Below, piece after piece: positions 1 through 10,773 of a DNA stretch of 64,000 bases. Position 1 is the stretch's first letter. Every line of letters starts with the position of its first letter. Location: assembly GCA_020809705.1 (NCBI GenBank), contig CP085833.1, positions 1,364,001 through 1,428,000 on the forward strand, read 5' to 3'. The DNA is from Calonectria ilicicola. Taxonomy: Eukaryota; Ascomycota; Sordariomycetes; Hypocreales; Nectriaceae. A program made the translations under genes and the position numbers. The notes beneath the pieces are model-generated. The model did no database searches and was not told where the DNA came from. It saw only the letters and a list, made by a program, of their open reading frames with translations.

Positions 1-494
1 AAAGTACGAAAACCCAATTCTTTATAAGAAAAGCAGGGTATGCACTTTTAGCTGCAAGCGATCAAACAGCTAACGGGCTCAATCGCCATTTAAAGAAGTG
101 GTTCATGCCAGTTATGCTAGCTATTGATTGAGGCCGGGATATGGAATAGTATAAAAATTTAAATAAATTGAGATTTAAAATTTTTCAAAAAAATAAATGT
201 TATTTTAATTATTTAAAATGCTTTTCTATATGAACACATTATATCATGTACATTGCTCAGTTCAACACCTGTCGTCTTAATGCTTACTCAGCCATCTGGT
301 ACAGCCTGATGAAGTAATGAGGCATTTTTTCAACCCTTGTTAATTATTGTTTGATCAGGATTTTAGATGACATCCTCATAGACGACTACGCTTTGCTTTG
401 AATTTCAACAATAGGCCGTAGTTTCCATCATTCGTCCTCCTTGTGAAAACCAACCAGCATCTCAACCAGATAGCGACCTCTAACCTTGGTGATA
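1..494. other. Left-edge intergenic DNA
   Basis: No coding signal is visible. An AT-rich stretch lies at about 150-240. The rest has ordinary composition and probably includes the promoter of the kinase-TPR gene that follows. Confidence 0.5.
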
Positions 495-3400
495 ATGTCC
501 TACACCTCTACATCGGGCTTTTACGTGACTATTCGATCTTCTAGAGAGGTAGCCGTTTCACGAGAAGATTTAGGAAGCAGGAAGTATAGCTTTTTATCTT
601 TCCTTGCCACGGCCCAAGCACTGGGAGTGGAGTGGTTACCGATTCACTGGGATGCAGGGCGTCAAGATATTGGCAGTGGAGCAACTTCGAAAGTTAGAGA
701 GGCTCTTTTAGACCTCCAACTTAGCTTTGCATTTAAGTGTGTGAACCTGCAGAACGAAGAACATGAAATCTATCGCACTCTTATTAATGAGATTAACATC
801 CTGAGCCACCCACTCGTTCGGAATCACCCCAATATAGCCCAACTGCAGGGAATTTGTTGGGATATTTCTCCGATCAACAAAAAGCCGTGGCCCGTTCTCG
901 TATTCGAAAACACATCTGGGTGATATGTATGGCTTTATGCGTTTGGAGGCTGGAAAATCAACAACTTTTACTGAACGTTTAGAGCTTTGTCTAGATATTT
1001 GCCAAGCTATCTTGGATATGCAGCTGGATGGTAAGAATGTTTGCTTCAGAAAATAATATGACACTGTTAATTTATACAAGGGATTCTTCATGGGGACATA
1101 AAACCTGAGAATACTCTTGTATTCAAGAATACAGAGGGCAAATATACGGCCAGGGTCATCGACTTTGGATATTCGACTCTATTTGCAGACGATCAACATC
1201 CATTAAAATTGCCCATTTCATATCCTTGGAATGCTCCAGAACATGATCGTCTGGCTCGTGAATGGATTCCATTGGATGCGTGTCGGACCGATACCTTCTC
1301 GTTTGGCATGATATGTCTCTGGCTTTTGTTCACGCAATACTTTTCTGGGGCCAAGCCTCTACCAAAACAAATAGAAGATCCGATATTGATGATGTTTCAT
1401 TCAGATAGGTCACCAGATCGGAGGCATATTGAAATCCTGGGAAACATTAAACCATTCCCCCAAAAACTTCAGTTGCTAGCTGAACAACTCGTCATGGCCG
1501 AGCCAGAGTTAGATCAGAAGACACAAAGTGCTCTGAGCTCCTTCTTCCAGTCAAGCTTAAGTGAATCACCTGGAAATCGGGAAGGGAGTGTTGAAGGGTT
1601 GATGCAAAATTTGAGAATAGAGAGGTATTTCAAGAACACCCCATCGAATAACAGAACTGACATTAACCTACAGAACCAAACAGTCAAGCGGTCTTGACAA
1701 GGTAATACTCTGCGCCTCAGTGTCAGATTTTGAGGTATGAATGACGTACAAGAACAAACTGAAGGCAAATATCGCTGACGACATTTAGATCCAAAGAGCT
1801 ATACGTGAACTCTATACCTGTGACTACCGAGTGCGTATGCACATATTTAAATGCCTCGAAGAAGAGTACAAATTTGTCCCTGAAGTCGCATTGCAACTGT
1901 CATTATGTTTCTATCTTGGACTTGGTACCCCAGGAGATAAGAGTAAGGCGTCCGAGATTTCAGGGACTATCGAAAAGGATGCAGGCCTAGCGCAATATAA
2001 GACAGAAAGTGATGATTTTCGAGCTCAGAAAATGGCGCAGATTGTGGAGGCGGGGCGTTTGATAATATCATCCCATACATCTGCATACATTCGAGACAAG
2101 ACATTAGACGACGCCGAATTAACACTGCTACGGGAGATTGAAGATCTGACAGTGGTTTTTGGCAGAGGATTCCTCATTTCCAACTTCCTTGAGTCCATTC
2201 TTGGAAGTATTTACCAAATCCAAGGCAAATTTGACAAAGCTAAAACGCTTTACGAGCGTGCAATAGAAACGCAAAAGATAGTTTTCGGAGAAGGCCATAT
2301 GGACACAGTAGATAGCGTTGCCAGTCTGGCATCGATACTCTTCAAGTTGGGCGAGTGGAAGACCGCTGAAGACCTGCTCCAAGACGTCGTGTCCATGCGA
2401 AAGAGAGTGCTGAGTGAAGATCACATTCAAACATTGTCGTCTATGAGTAATCTGGCACTAGTTTATGAACGTCAAGGTAGGTGGGAGGAGGCAGAAAATT
2501 TGTGTTTGGAAGTTGGCAATAAGATGGAGATGGCTTTAGGAGTGGAGCATCCGTGGACATTGTATAACGCAAGCAATTTATCATTAGTATTGAGGGATCA
2601 AGGCCGATTCAGGGAAGCTGAAGAAGCCAATAGAAGGATTTTGTCCAAGGTCTTAATCACTTTGGGAGATGAGGACCCAGGACCCTTAGTAATGATGTCC
2701 AGCTTGGCTGAAACATTACGGCAACAAGGTCAACCAGGCGAGGCAGAATCCTTGGACAGGAAAGTCCTCGAAGCAAGAATATCGATACATGGAGAAGATC
2801 ATTTGTCGACTTTGATCAGCCTATCGAATTTAGCAACGACATACAATATTCAAGGGCGATGGAAAGAAGCAGAAGGACTTCAACGAACCGTTGTTGATAA
2901 GATGAGCATCAGTTTCGGAGACGATAGTCCTTCAACATTATTCGCCATGGCCAATGTTGCCTCAACTCTACTCCAACTAGGCCAGTGGACAGAGTCAGAA
3001 GAAGTCCTGAAATCAGTGATAGACAAGATGAAGACAGTGTTTGGAGAGCATCACCCGGAAACACTTTCCTGTGTTGGTACACTTGCTGAGACCTACCTGC
3101 ACCAGGGACAATGGAGAGAAGCCGAACGACTATTGGAGGGCCTAATTATCACATCCCGCAAGGTTTTGGGTGACTAGCATCCATCAACGCTGAGTAGAAT
3201 AGGCCATATGGCTACGGCAATATCTCATCAAGGTCGATGGAAAGAGGCCGAGGGGATGGCGGAAAGGTTAGTCGATCATACGACGGTTGTATTGGGAGAT
3301 ATCCATCCTCAAGTATTAAGTGCCCTCGGCATGTTGGCTTCGATATACCGAGATCAAGGACAGTGGGATAAGGCAGAGGAGTTGTATAATCATGTCATGG

Positions 3401-4485
3401 AGGTGTGTAAGTCGACCCTCGACGAGTCTGATCCGCTAGCAATTGCCAATATGGCCAATCTGGGCTCAAATCTGTGGCATCAAGGTCGATGGAAGGAGGC
3501 TGAAGAAATTCAGAAGAAGGTATTGGAAATGCAAGAAGCCTCCTTCGGGCCAGATCATCCCTCAACACTGAGAGGTTTGAGCAATCTAGCCTCAACTTAC
3601 AGAAGTCAAGGACGTTTGGAGGAAGCGGAACGTCTGGAAAATCTGTTAATAGAAAAGAGAAAGGAGCACCTAGGGGGTCAGCACCCGGATACATTGGATA
3701 GTTTGGATAACCTTGCACTGGTTTATATCGAACAGAGTCGATGGGAGGATGCGGAAGAGATCCTAAAAAGTCTAATCCCTATCAGGCAAGTAAAGACTGG
3801 GGAATATCACCCGTCAACACTTACAAGTATAGGAAATATGGGGCTGGTATATTCCAGTCAGGGAATATTTGATGAGGCAAAGGAGCTTCAAACCGATCTA
3901 CTGACGACAAACGAGAGAGTACTAGGAAGTGACCATCTGATCACTTTAGCTTCGCAAGCAAATCTAGCCACGACATGTTATGAAACAGGCAACTTTAAGC
4001 AATCCGCAGAACTGAATCGTCAAAGTCTAGAGACGAAGAAGAAAGTGCTTGGAGAGGAGCACGACGATACACTTCTTGCTATCGCGCAGCTAGGTGCTGC
4101 ATATTCCCAATTGGGTTATTGGGCCGAAGCAGAAGAATTGGAGATAGAGGCGGTAGAGAAATTGAGACGGTTGTTTGGAGAGGAACATGAATACACATTA
4201 CATGCCATCCATAATCTTGCTCTTACATACAATTCCCAGGGATATTGGGAGAAAGCAGAGGAGCTGCATCAGCAAGTGCTGGAGGCAAGGAGCCGCTTAT
4301 TTGGGGAGGAACATCCAGAGACAATAGAGAGTATGGATGCCCTCTCTGACACTTTATGGCATCTTTATCGATGGACAGAAGCAAGGGAAATGCAGGAAAA
4401 TGTTTTATGGTTGCTGAAGAAGACTCTGGGGGAGGACCACCCGGACACTCAGGCCGCCAAAGAGTTTCTGGGCTATGATATATGA
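495..4485 (+). pseudogene. Protein kinase-TPR fusion gene, disrupted
   Basis: This is a degraded gene for a protein kinase followed by a long TPR array. The first ATG is at 495. The N-lobe shows a glycine loop (GSGATSKV), an FKCV strand and the hinge WPVLVFE. The frame then shifts in an A-run at about 906-910: frame 495 stops at 921-923 while the kinase continues in the next frame (THLGDMYGFM). A 50-bp intron (1031-1080, GTAAGA...ACAAG) joins to the catalytic loop HGDIKPEN and to DFGYS, so catalytic residues are kept. The kinase exon runs to a stop at 1695-1697. A second intron of uncertain borders (one phase-compatible choice is 1625-1796) leads to a linker (ELYTCDYRVRMHIFKCLEEE) and a Sel1-like segment, then the TPRs. 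An in-frame TAG at 3175-3177 interrupts repeat 8, after which the same frame stays open to 4485. Kinase-TPR proteins of this kind are common, expanded and little characterised in fungi. The target is unknown. Confidence 0.8.
2224..4485 (+). repeat. 18 tandem 42-residue TPR (kinesin-light-chain type) units
   Basis: Each 126-bp unit encodes a 42-residue TPR_10/TPR_12-type repeat with the recurring pattern QGRWKEAE near its start and a GEEHPxTL-like turn in its middle. I count 18 consecutive units from 2224 to the stop. Units are clearly diverged from each other, so the array is old. It would form a right-handed superhelix for protein binding. Unit 8 carries the TAG stop. Confidence 0.85.
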
Positions 4486-4626
4486 GAAGTTTAGTAATGC
4501 GAATGTTTGGAGTTATAAGCACACAGTTAGTTCTAGGTCATATCCCCCTGCTGAATTCCTTCTGGTTGGATCCTCCTAATAAATTTAATAATCAATTAAT
4601 AAAAATCACCTTTAAAAGCCACAAAT

Positions 4627-4783
4627 TGTAACGGTTGTGCTGTTGACCGCTGTACCAGTGGGGCAAAGGATTGGTCCATAACTGCTATTGTGGCATTTAC
4701 TGCAGCACGTAACAGCGTCTAAGAGCCTCTGTACCGAGTGATCGGCTTGGACAGAGCCGGATACGGTGGATCAGGTCGTAACA
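4627..4783 (-). repeat. Short solo-LTR-like element, copy 2 (157 bp)
   Basis: In reverse complement this starts TGTTACGACC and ends CCGTTACA, the same termini as the gypsy LTRs further along. It is flanked by a perfect 5-bp duplication, CAAAT (4622-4626 and 4784-4788). Its body matches the element at 13448-13582 in inverted orientation, including the region around GTTGACCGCTGTACC. The length is far below a normal fungal LTR, so it may be a solo LTR of a TRIM-type element or a small non-autonomous derivative. Confidence 0.75.
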
Positions 4784-4816
4784 CAAATCTATTGAGTCTT
4801 CCTACACGCATACGTA

Positions 4817-4982
4817 CATTTTGCTAGGTGCACACATAACTATAATTATTCCACGAAAATTCTTCAAGATAATCTTAACAGCAATAATTTTTACTTATGA
4901 TAAATAAAATTTTTTATTTTTTAAAATTCTTTTTGGGGGTTTTCTTAAAATAGTGATAGGTATGTGTGCACCTAGGAAAATA
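4817..4982. repeat. MITE with 21-bp terminal inverted repeats
   Basis: The left arm (4818-4838, containing CTAGGTGCACACATA) and right arm (4961-4981, TATGTGTGCACCTAG) are inverted copies enclosing about 120 bp of AT-rich DNA without an ORF. TA dinucleotides flank both ends, as expected for a Tc1/mariner-type non-autonomous element. Confidence 0.65.
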
Positions 4983-4983
4983 T

Positions 4984-6122
4984 ATGTGTGCACACAGCAG
5001 AACTCAATCTATTATAGAATCTAGTTCTAAATCCTAAGGCATAACAGGCCTTCTTTCACTCACTAAAGGAGATATTCTGGTTCGTTGTATCGTGGATGCG
5101 CTTTGGGAACAAGCGGAGTAGACCTAATACTTCTCTCCAGGATGCATTTAACACATAAAGATACCGGCCGATAAAGCAGTAGTTATTACTGATCAGCTAT
5201 GTATTGTGCAGATCGCTAGGGCGTTCACACTCAGGGTAGCATAAAAACCAAGGCATTAGTGAGACGATCCCGCTCAACCAACATAGCACAATTAAATGTG
5301 GACGACTACTCCATTCGTGTTTTCTTTCAACCAACAACTACCCATGAGTGGTCCAAATAACAGTTGAACGATACCAAAGGCAGCCTAGGCCGCGTCCACA
5401 CCGGAACAGATCATCTTTTCTACCCCGTAATCTCGCTGAACCCACAGGTGACGCGGGGCTCAGAGCTTGGCGCAGGAAAATCCCCTTAGTGACCGTGACG
5501 CGTCTCTGTGTTTTCTCAGCAGAGCAAGCTAATATTTAAGCTTAACAGCACTAGTTCTTCGTGTTGGTAGCTTGACAATTTCCGGAGCGAAGGCGGTCGC
5601 AGTGATTGAGCATGGGGACTTTGCTCATAGTTCTTTTGGATGATGTGCATGCTTTCGGGTGGCGTTTGTCGCATTATGGGCCCCACGAAATTTCATCCAA
5701 ATGCTCTATAAGAAAGCCATCTTGGTGGTAATATTGAGGATGGGAATGATTCAAGATGCTGCAATTTTGTGTTCACTCCAATGAAGAGCCCCTATCCCTC
5801 TGTTGGTCGCTTCATTGCTGCAAAAAGCAATCATGACTGAGCGCTGTTCTGCCAATAAACGACCATCAAATTTGCAACAGGTGGGGCCATCACGGTGCAC
5901 TGCCTCGTGCCCAGACACCGGAGGTTTACCAAGACATCAGCCGGAATGAGGTTGAGAAAAGTGCCAACGCCCAGAGATGGTCTCCTGTTTGCCTGTGTTG
6001 CAGTAGCTCCCTTAAATATGAGAGCCCTCCATCTCACATTTTTTTCTCCGGATTTTCTGTGGTAGTGGCATTTTTTCCCGTTCTTCTATTCATTCATTCC
6101 TTTACTTTCTTTTTCGCTTAAA
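4984..6122. other. Intergenic DNA upstream of the GH76 gene
   Basis: Only short ORFs without recognisable motifs are present. The last ~70 bp before 6123 are pyrimidine-rich (TTCTTCTATTC...TTTCTTTTTC), a usual fungal core-promoter/5'-leader feature. Confidence 0.5.
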
Positions 6123-7764
6123 ATGTGGCCTAACCAGCAAGCCCCCGTAGTCGGGTTAGGACTTTTCTGGGGCTCGCTCATTTTCCAGCTGTCTAACGCT
6201 CAATATTACAAAATTGGCAACCGAGGTAAGATTTTTCCTTTGGCAATTGGAAACATGCTCTAAATGTGACTGTGTATTTTACTTGTAGATCAGATTCTTG
6301 AATCTGCGCGCACACTCGCTTACGATTTAATGCTCCAGTACACTGGAAACCAGACTGGAATGATCCCAGGGATTTTGCCTGGTCCGCCCGATGACAAAAA
6401 AGGTGACTACTATTGGTATCAAGGTGGTGCGATGATGGGCGTGTACATTGGTAAGTCTCCTTGCCGTAATATCATTGACTTAATAATTAACATCAAGCTA
6501 TGCAGATTATTGGAAATTGACTGGAGACACAAGTTACAACGATGTCGTCATGCAAGGCATGCTACATCAAACCGGCGACAAGGATGATTACCAACCCGTA
6601 AATTGGACGGCATCCCTGGGAAATGATGACCAAGGCTTTTGGGGGATGTCCGCCATGCTTGCCGCCGAGAACAAATTTCCGAACCCACCAGATGATAAGC
6701 CTCAATGGTTGGCGTTGGCGCAGGCAGTCTGGACTACTCAAGCATCACCAGAGAGGCACGATGAGACGTGCAATGGGGGTTTGAGATGGCAAATCCCATT
6801 TTCCAATGCAGGATACACTTATAAGAACAGTACGTCTTCCTATCCTGTTCTTGCACGAAAAGAAAACGCGACTAATATCGTTCGGTTTAGCAATTGCAAA
6901 TGGAATCTTCTTCAATCTGGGCGCGCGCCTTGCAAGATACACAAGAAATGAAACCTATGCAAAGTATGCGGAAGAGACATGGGACTGGCTTTGGGATATT
7001 GGCTACATTGACTCCAAAAATTGGAAGGTCTATGATGGCGCTCATGTGCAGAAAAACTGCACTGATATCAACAAGGCAACTTTCTCATACAACGCCGGTA
7101 TTTTACTGCAAGGCTCAGCCTTTATGTACAATTATGTCAGTTCTTCAAATGTTTTGAGTTTTCCCTTTGCTAATATGATGAGCAGACCAAAGGGTCCGAT
7201 GTATGGGGCAAACGAGTCGACAAGCTTCTCGACTCCCTCCTTGAAACCTTTTTCCCAAAGGACATTGCCTATGAGGTTCCATGTGAAGGCGCACAGGGCG
7301 TTTGCACCGCCGACATGCTCATGTTCAAGGGATACCTCCACCGATGGCTGTCTGTCGTCTCTCAGATTGCCCCTCAAACCAGAAACAAGATCTTGCCTGT
7401 TCTTAAAAAATCAGCACAAGCCGCAGTCAATCAGTGCACGGGCGGGGTATCCGGCCGCGTATGTGGTTTTTACTGGAGCAGTGGAAAGTTTTTTGACCCA
7501 TCAATTGATGGGACCAGTGGTGCTGGCGAGGTTATGAATGTTCTTTCTGCTGTGTCAAGCTTGTTAATAGAAAGCGCGAAAGGTCCTGTGACAAATACTT
7601 CGGGAGGCATATCAAAGGGGGATCCGAATGCAGGGACCAATTCTCATGACCGTCCTATAATAAAACCGATCACAGCGGTGGACAAGTTTGGGGCAGCTGT
7701 CTTGACGGCACTCGTTCTCGCTGGTGGATTAGTTGCAATGCTATGGATGACGCTTTTGGACTAG
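6123..7764 (+). CDS. GH76 GPI-anchored endo-1,6-alpha-mannosidase (Dcw1/Dfg5 family)
   Basis: Five exons (6123-6225, 6289-6450, 6506-6829, 6891-7135, 7186-7764) give 470 residues, the usual size. Dfg5/Dcw1 proteins are thought to process the GPI glycan of wall proteins and attach them to beta-glucan at the cell surface. The start gives a signal-anchor-like segment ([14 protein letters not shown]) ending near the mature QYYKIGN. The adjacent catalytic aspartates are seen in GNDDQGFWG, and family motifs GGLRW, GYTYKN and [11 protein letters not shown] follow. The C-terminus has an S/G/N-rich stretch and a hydrophobic tail ([18 protein letters not shown]), the signature of GPI attachment. All four introns are 50-63 bp; intron 4 has a GTCAGT donor. 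The next gene is convergent, with 144 bp between stops. Confidence 0.93.
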
Positions 7765-7908
7765 GCGTCTGGGACGCCTTTCATTTCAAAACATGGAACC
7801 AGTGATTAATTTTAGGCATAGCGGCATATATGGAGTTAGGATAGCGATTTAAAGTACAAACCATGCCTCCAAGAGCGTTTTCTTAGAAAATTCGCGTTCC
7901 AGCCCAGT

Positions 7909-10072
7909 TTAGTGCAACAACCCATCGTCTTTGACCCATTGAACGTATTTCCAATATCTTTCCACGCTTGAGCTGCGCATTTGGCGACCCCACTTGATGA
8001 AAACTAGAAAGAGCGCGATCTGAGCAAGAGCTATAAAAGCCGCGACAAGAAATGCATTCTGGTAGCCCAGATCCTCGACCCAAGGTGTAATTCTATCCGA
8101 CGCATTAGTACGGCACTTGAACAAATAATCATCAACTTACCCATAGTTGACTCCGAAACTCATGGAGTTTCTGATGACTATCATTGTCACCATTGCATCC
8201 GCACCTAGATCCTTGTAGCTGTCGATGCAATAACTGATGGGCAATAGGCCCCCAATGGTAATAGAGGCGCCCAAGACGCCCATCGCGAATACCAGGCCGA
8301 ACCAATGAACATTGTGGGCAGCTCCAACACCCCATAGCAATAACCCGAAAGGCACAGCGACCAACACTGCCGTATAGAGCCAAAGACGATGTTCAGGCTC
8401 CATAACGCCATTATTCCGTTTGGCTTTCCAGAGGATAAACTTGTCGCTCAAAGGTCCCGAATAGTATGTTCTATTGCATCCGTTAACACTCCGCCAAAAC
8501 CACGAACACAATACGGTTACTTACCCAATAATTACTCCAATAACGCAGGACATGTAAGAAAGCCCGACCATACTTGACGAGAAATTGTATGGCGGGGCAG
8601 ACAGAATAAGAGATGTAGTTCCATTCAGGACATTGAAATAGCAGAGAATTGACCCATACATGAAGCCTGAAAATACTACAACAGGAAACGACAGGTAGAT
8701 GAATGGGCGAAGCAACATGCCTCTCCATGGAACTGTGCTCTGCAAATCTCGTTTTCGGATTATCTTCATGCGTTGGAGAAAAGAGCTGGTTGAGCGTGGT
8801 TCCATTTGTCCATATCCAAGATCGCTGGCATTTGTCTCTTGTCCATGGCTTCCCTTTTTTGAGCTCTCAGAGCTCTGACTGGGATCCACAGCAGGTGACT
8901 TTTCCAAATCAGTTTCCTCGGGAGTAGTGGTCAGCAGGGGGGTGCGTTGGAAGTTAGTCTCCTCCATGAAGAGAAGATTTATCAGAAATCCAACACCGCA
9001 GAAGATGGAACACCAATGCTGTTGCCCTGGTTAGTTTGCATATGGAGTAGTCTAAACGTTTGAGGACGTACAAGAACCCATTTCCATCCTTGCCCATCGT
9101 TAATGAATCCGGCAATCACCGGCGCAAAGTAATTACTGCCGAACAAGAACAGGGCATAAAATCCCATGTATGTGCCTCGCTCATGGGTAAAGTACTATCC
9201 AGTTGATTAGTGAATACACCATTGACACCGAGGTAGCTCAACTTACAACGTCCGAGATTGAGACCTCGCAGAGAGACTCGATAGGGGCGCCAAGAAATCC
9301 TTGGAGCACTTTGTTGGCGATCCATTGCCCGTTGCTAGTAGTATGAGGAGCCCATAACATGATACCCTGAGACAAATATTCAGATGTCGCTCATCTCCAG
9401 AGAGCACAGGTGGGAGTCGACTAACCATGGTGCTTAGAAGAGAAAAAAGGTATACTGGGCGTTTGCCGAATTTCTGGGCCATGGGCTGCCAGAACAAACA
9501 CCCCCAGCCGAATGCCAGAAACATGTATCCGGTTCCAGCATTGAGATCTGCGACGCTGAGCTGAGTGGCGTCCGAAATGGGCACCAGAATAGAGTATATA
9601 GCAGCGGATGCAATGCCGATTGCTAGACAGTATCTACGAAAAAAAGATTCAGTAATATAGTGTGGAGACTAGTTGTGGCTGGCCTCGATGGCCTCACGGC
9701 CTCAATGCGTTGTCGCAGCCCCACAGCCAATTGGGGCTGGACCTAGCTATAAAACACATAGTTGACTGCTCTTTATTTCATAGGAATTAAGGCTCTTTCA
9801 ATCTCTCGTTATGACCCAATGACCAAAGTGTGATATATAGTCAATGCGAAAAGTGGCAAAAAGGCTTACACCGAAATGCAAAATAGAAAAAGGGATTTTC
9901 TCGCCCGACTCCAATTCAATGGATCATCTGGGTCGTTAGACGGTGTCGGAACAAGCACAACATTGCTCGTGCCTCGTGCATGTGGTGAGTGCAATGTGCC
10001 ATCAAGATCGACAAGATGAACTGTCCCCGGAACAAAGTCTGGAGACGGCGCTGATGCCATGTCAGATACCAT
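7909..10072 (-). CDS. MFS transporter, drug:H+ antiporter-1 type (HOL1-like)
   Basis: Seven exons (10072-9870, 9633-9426, 9366-9247, 9194-9072, 9018-8525, 8470-8141, 8092-7909) give 553 residues. An N-terminal cytosolic tail ends in the DPDDPLNWSRARK motif typical of fungal DHA1 carriers, followed by about 12 hydrophobic segments. The motif-A-like loop MAQKFGKRPVY lies between TM2 and TM3, and a long charged loop (about residues 225-300) separates the halves. The resemblance is to the HOL1-like branch, which moves organic cations and polyamines, but substrate cannot be read from sequence. A second possible ATG at 10060 would shorten it by four residues. It is divergent from the amidase gene, which suggests a joint role in uptake and hydrolysis of an amide or related nitrogen source; that is inference. 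Confidence 0.88.
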
Positions 10073-10773
10073 GATCGCCGTGATGAAAATGGAGGCTAAA
10101 CAATGGAGAGAGATGCAATGGGTATGTCGATGCCATCTCGAGGAATGCAAGGGAGACGATGATCCTCTTATATAAATAAACCTGTCACAAAGTGAATCAC
10201 AGCAATCAGCGATCAGAAAGCGGAGCATTGTCTTGGACGAGATACCCATCATTGATAACTGGAGGTGGAGCAAAGGGTGACCTGGCATTGACCAATACCA
10301 TTGATTTGCGAGTGTTTAGCTCAAAACGGTCAATGAAACACACGAGACCGCTGACGGACTGTGACCCACCATTAGCGTGAAAACAACGAAGCAGCCAATT
10401 AGCGCGAATTGCGAGAGGTCATGGAAACTAGCATGCGGGGGTGGAGAGAACGGCGGATCCCGGGTAGCTCGCAGAACCTGTAGCCGCGAACGAGAAACCC
10501 GACAAAAGCTCATTGGATGCAAGGGTCTGCATTAGGAATTGGTGGTTACGTATGATTATCAAATGATCAAAATTTTCCATTTGTGGTATGCGCGAAAGAG
10601 GGGAAGAAATGGTCGGATGCTACACTTGCAAATATAAATTGCGATGTCAGGACGAGGCATTCATGCACCTGGTTGAAGTAGACAACACAATTTGCAACCA
10701 CCCAAACTTTCTCTTTCTATTCCTTCCAATTCTTTGCCTGATTCAAGTTTTACAACCTCTTCATCATCTCAAG
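10073..10773. promoter_or_regulatory. Shared divergent promoter, MFS transporter / amidase
   Basis: About 700 bp separate the two start codons. No gene fits here; the ORFs in it are short and without motifs. GATAA-type sites are present (for instance TTATCA near 10557), a possible link to nitrogen control, but such short sites are common by chance. Confidence 0.45.
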
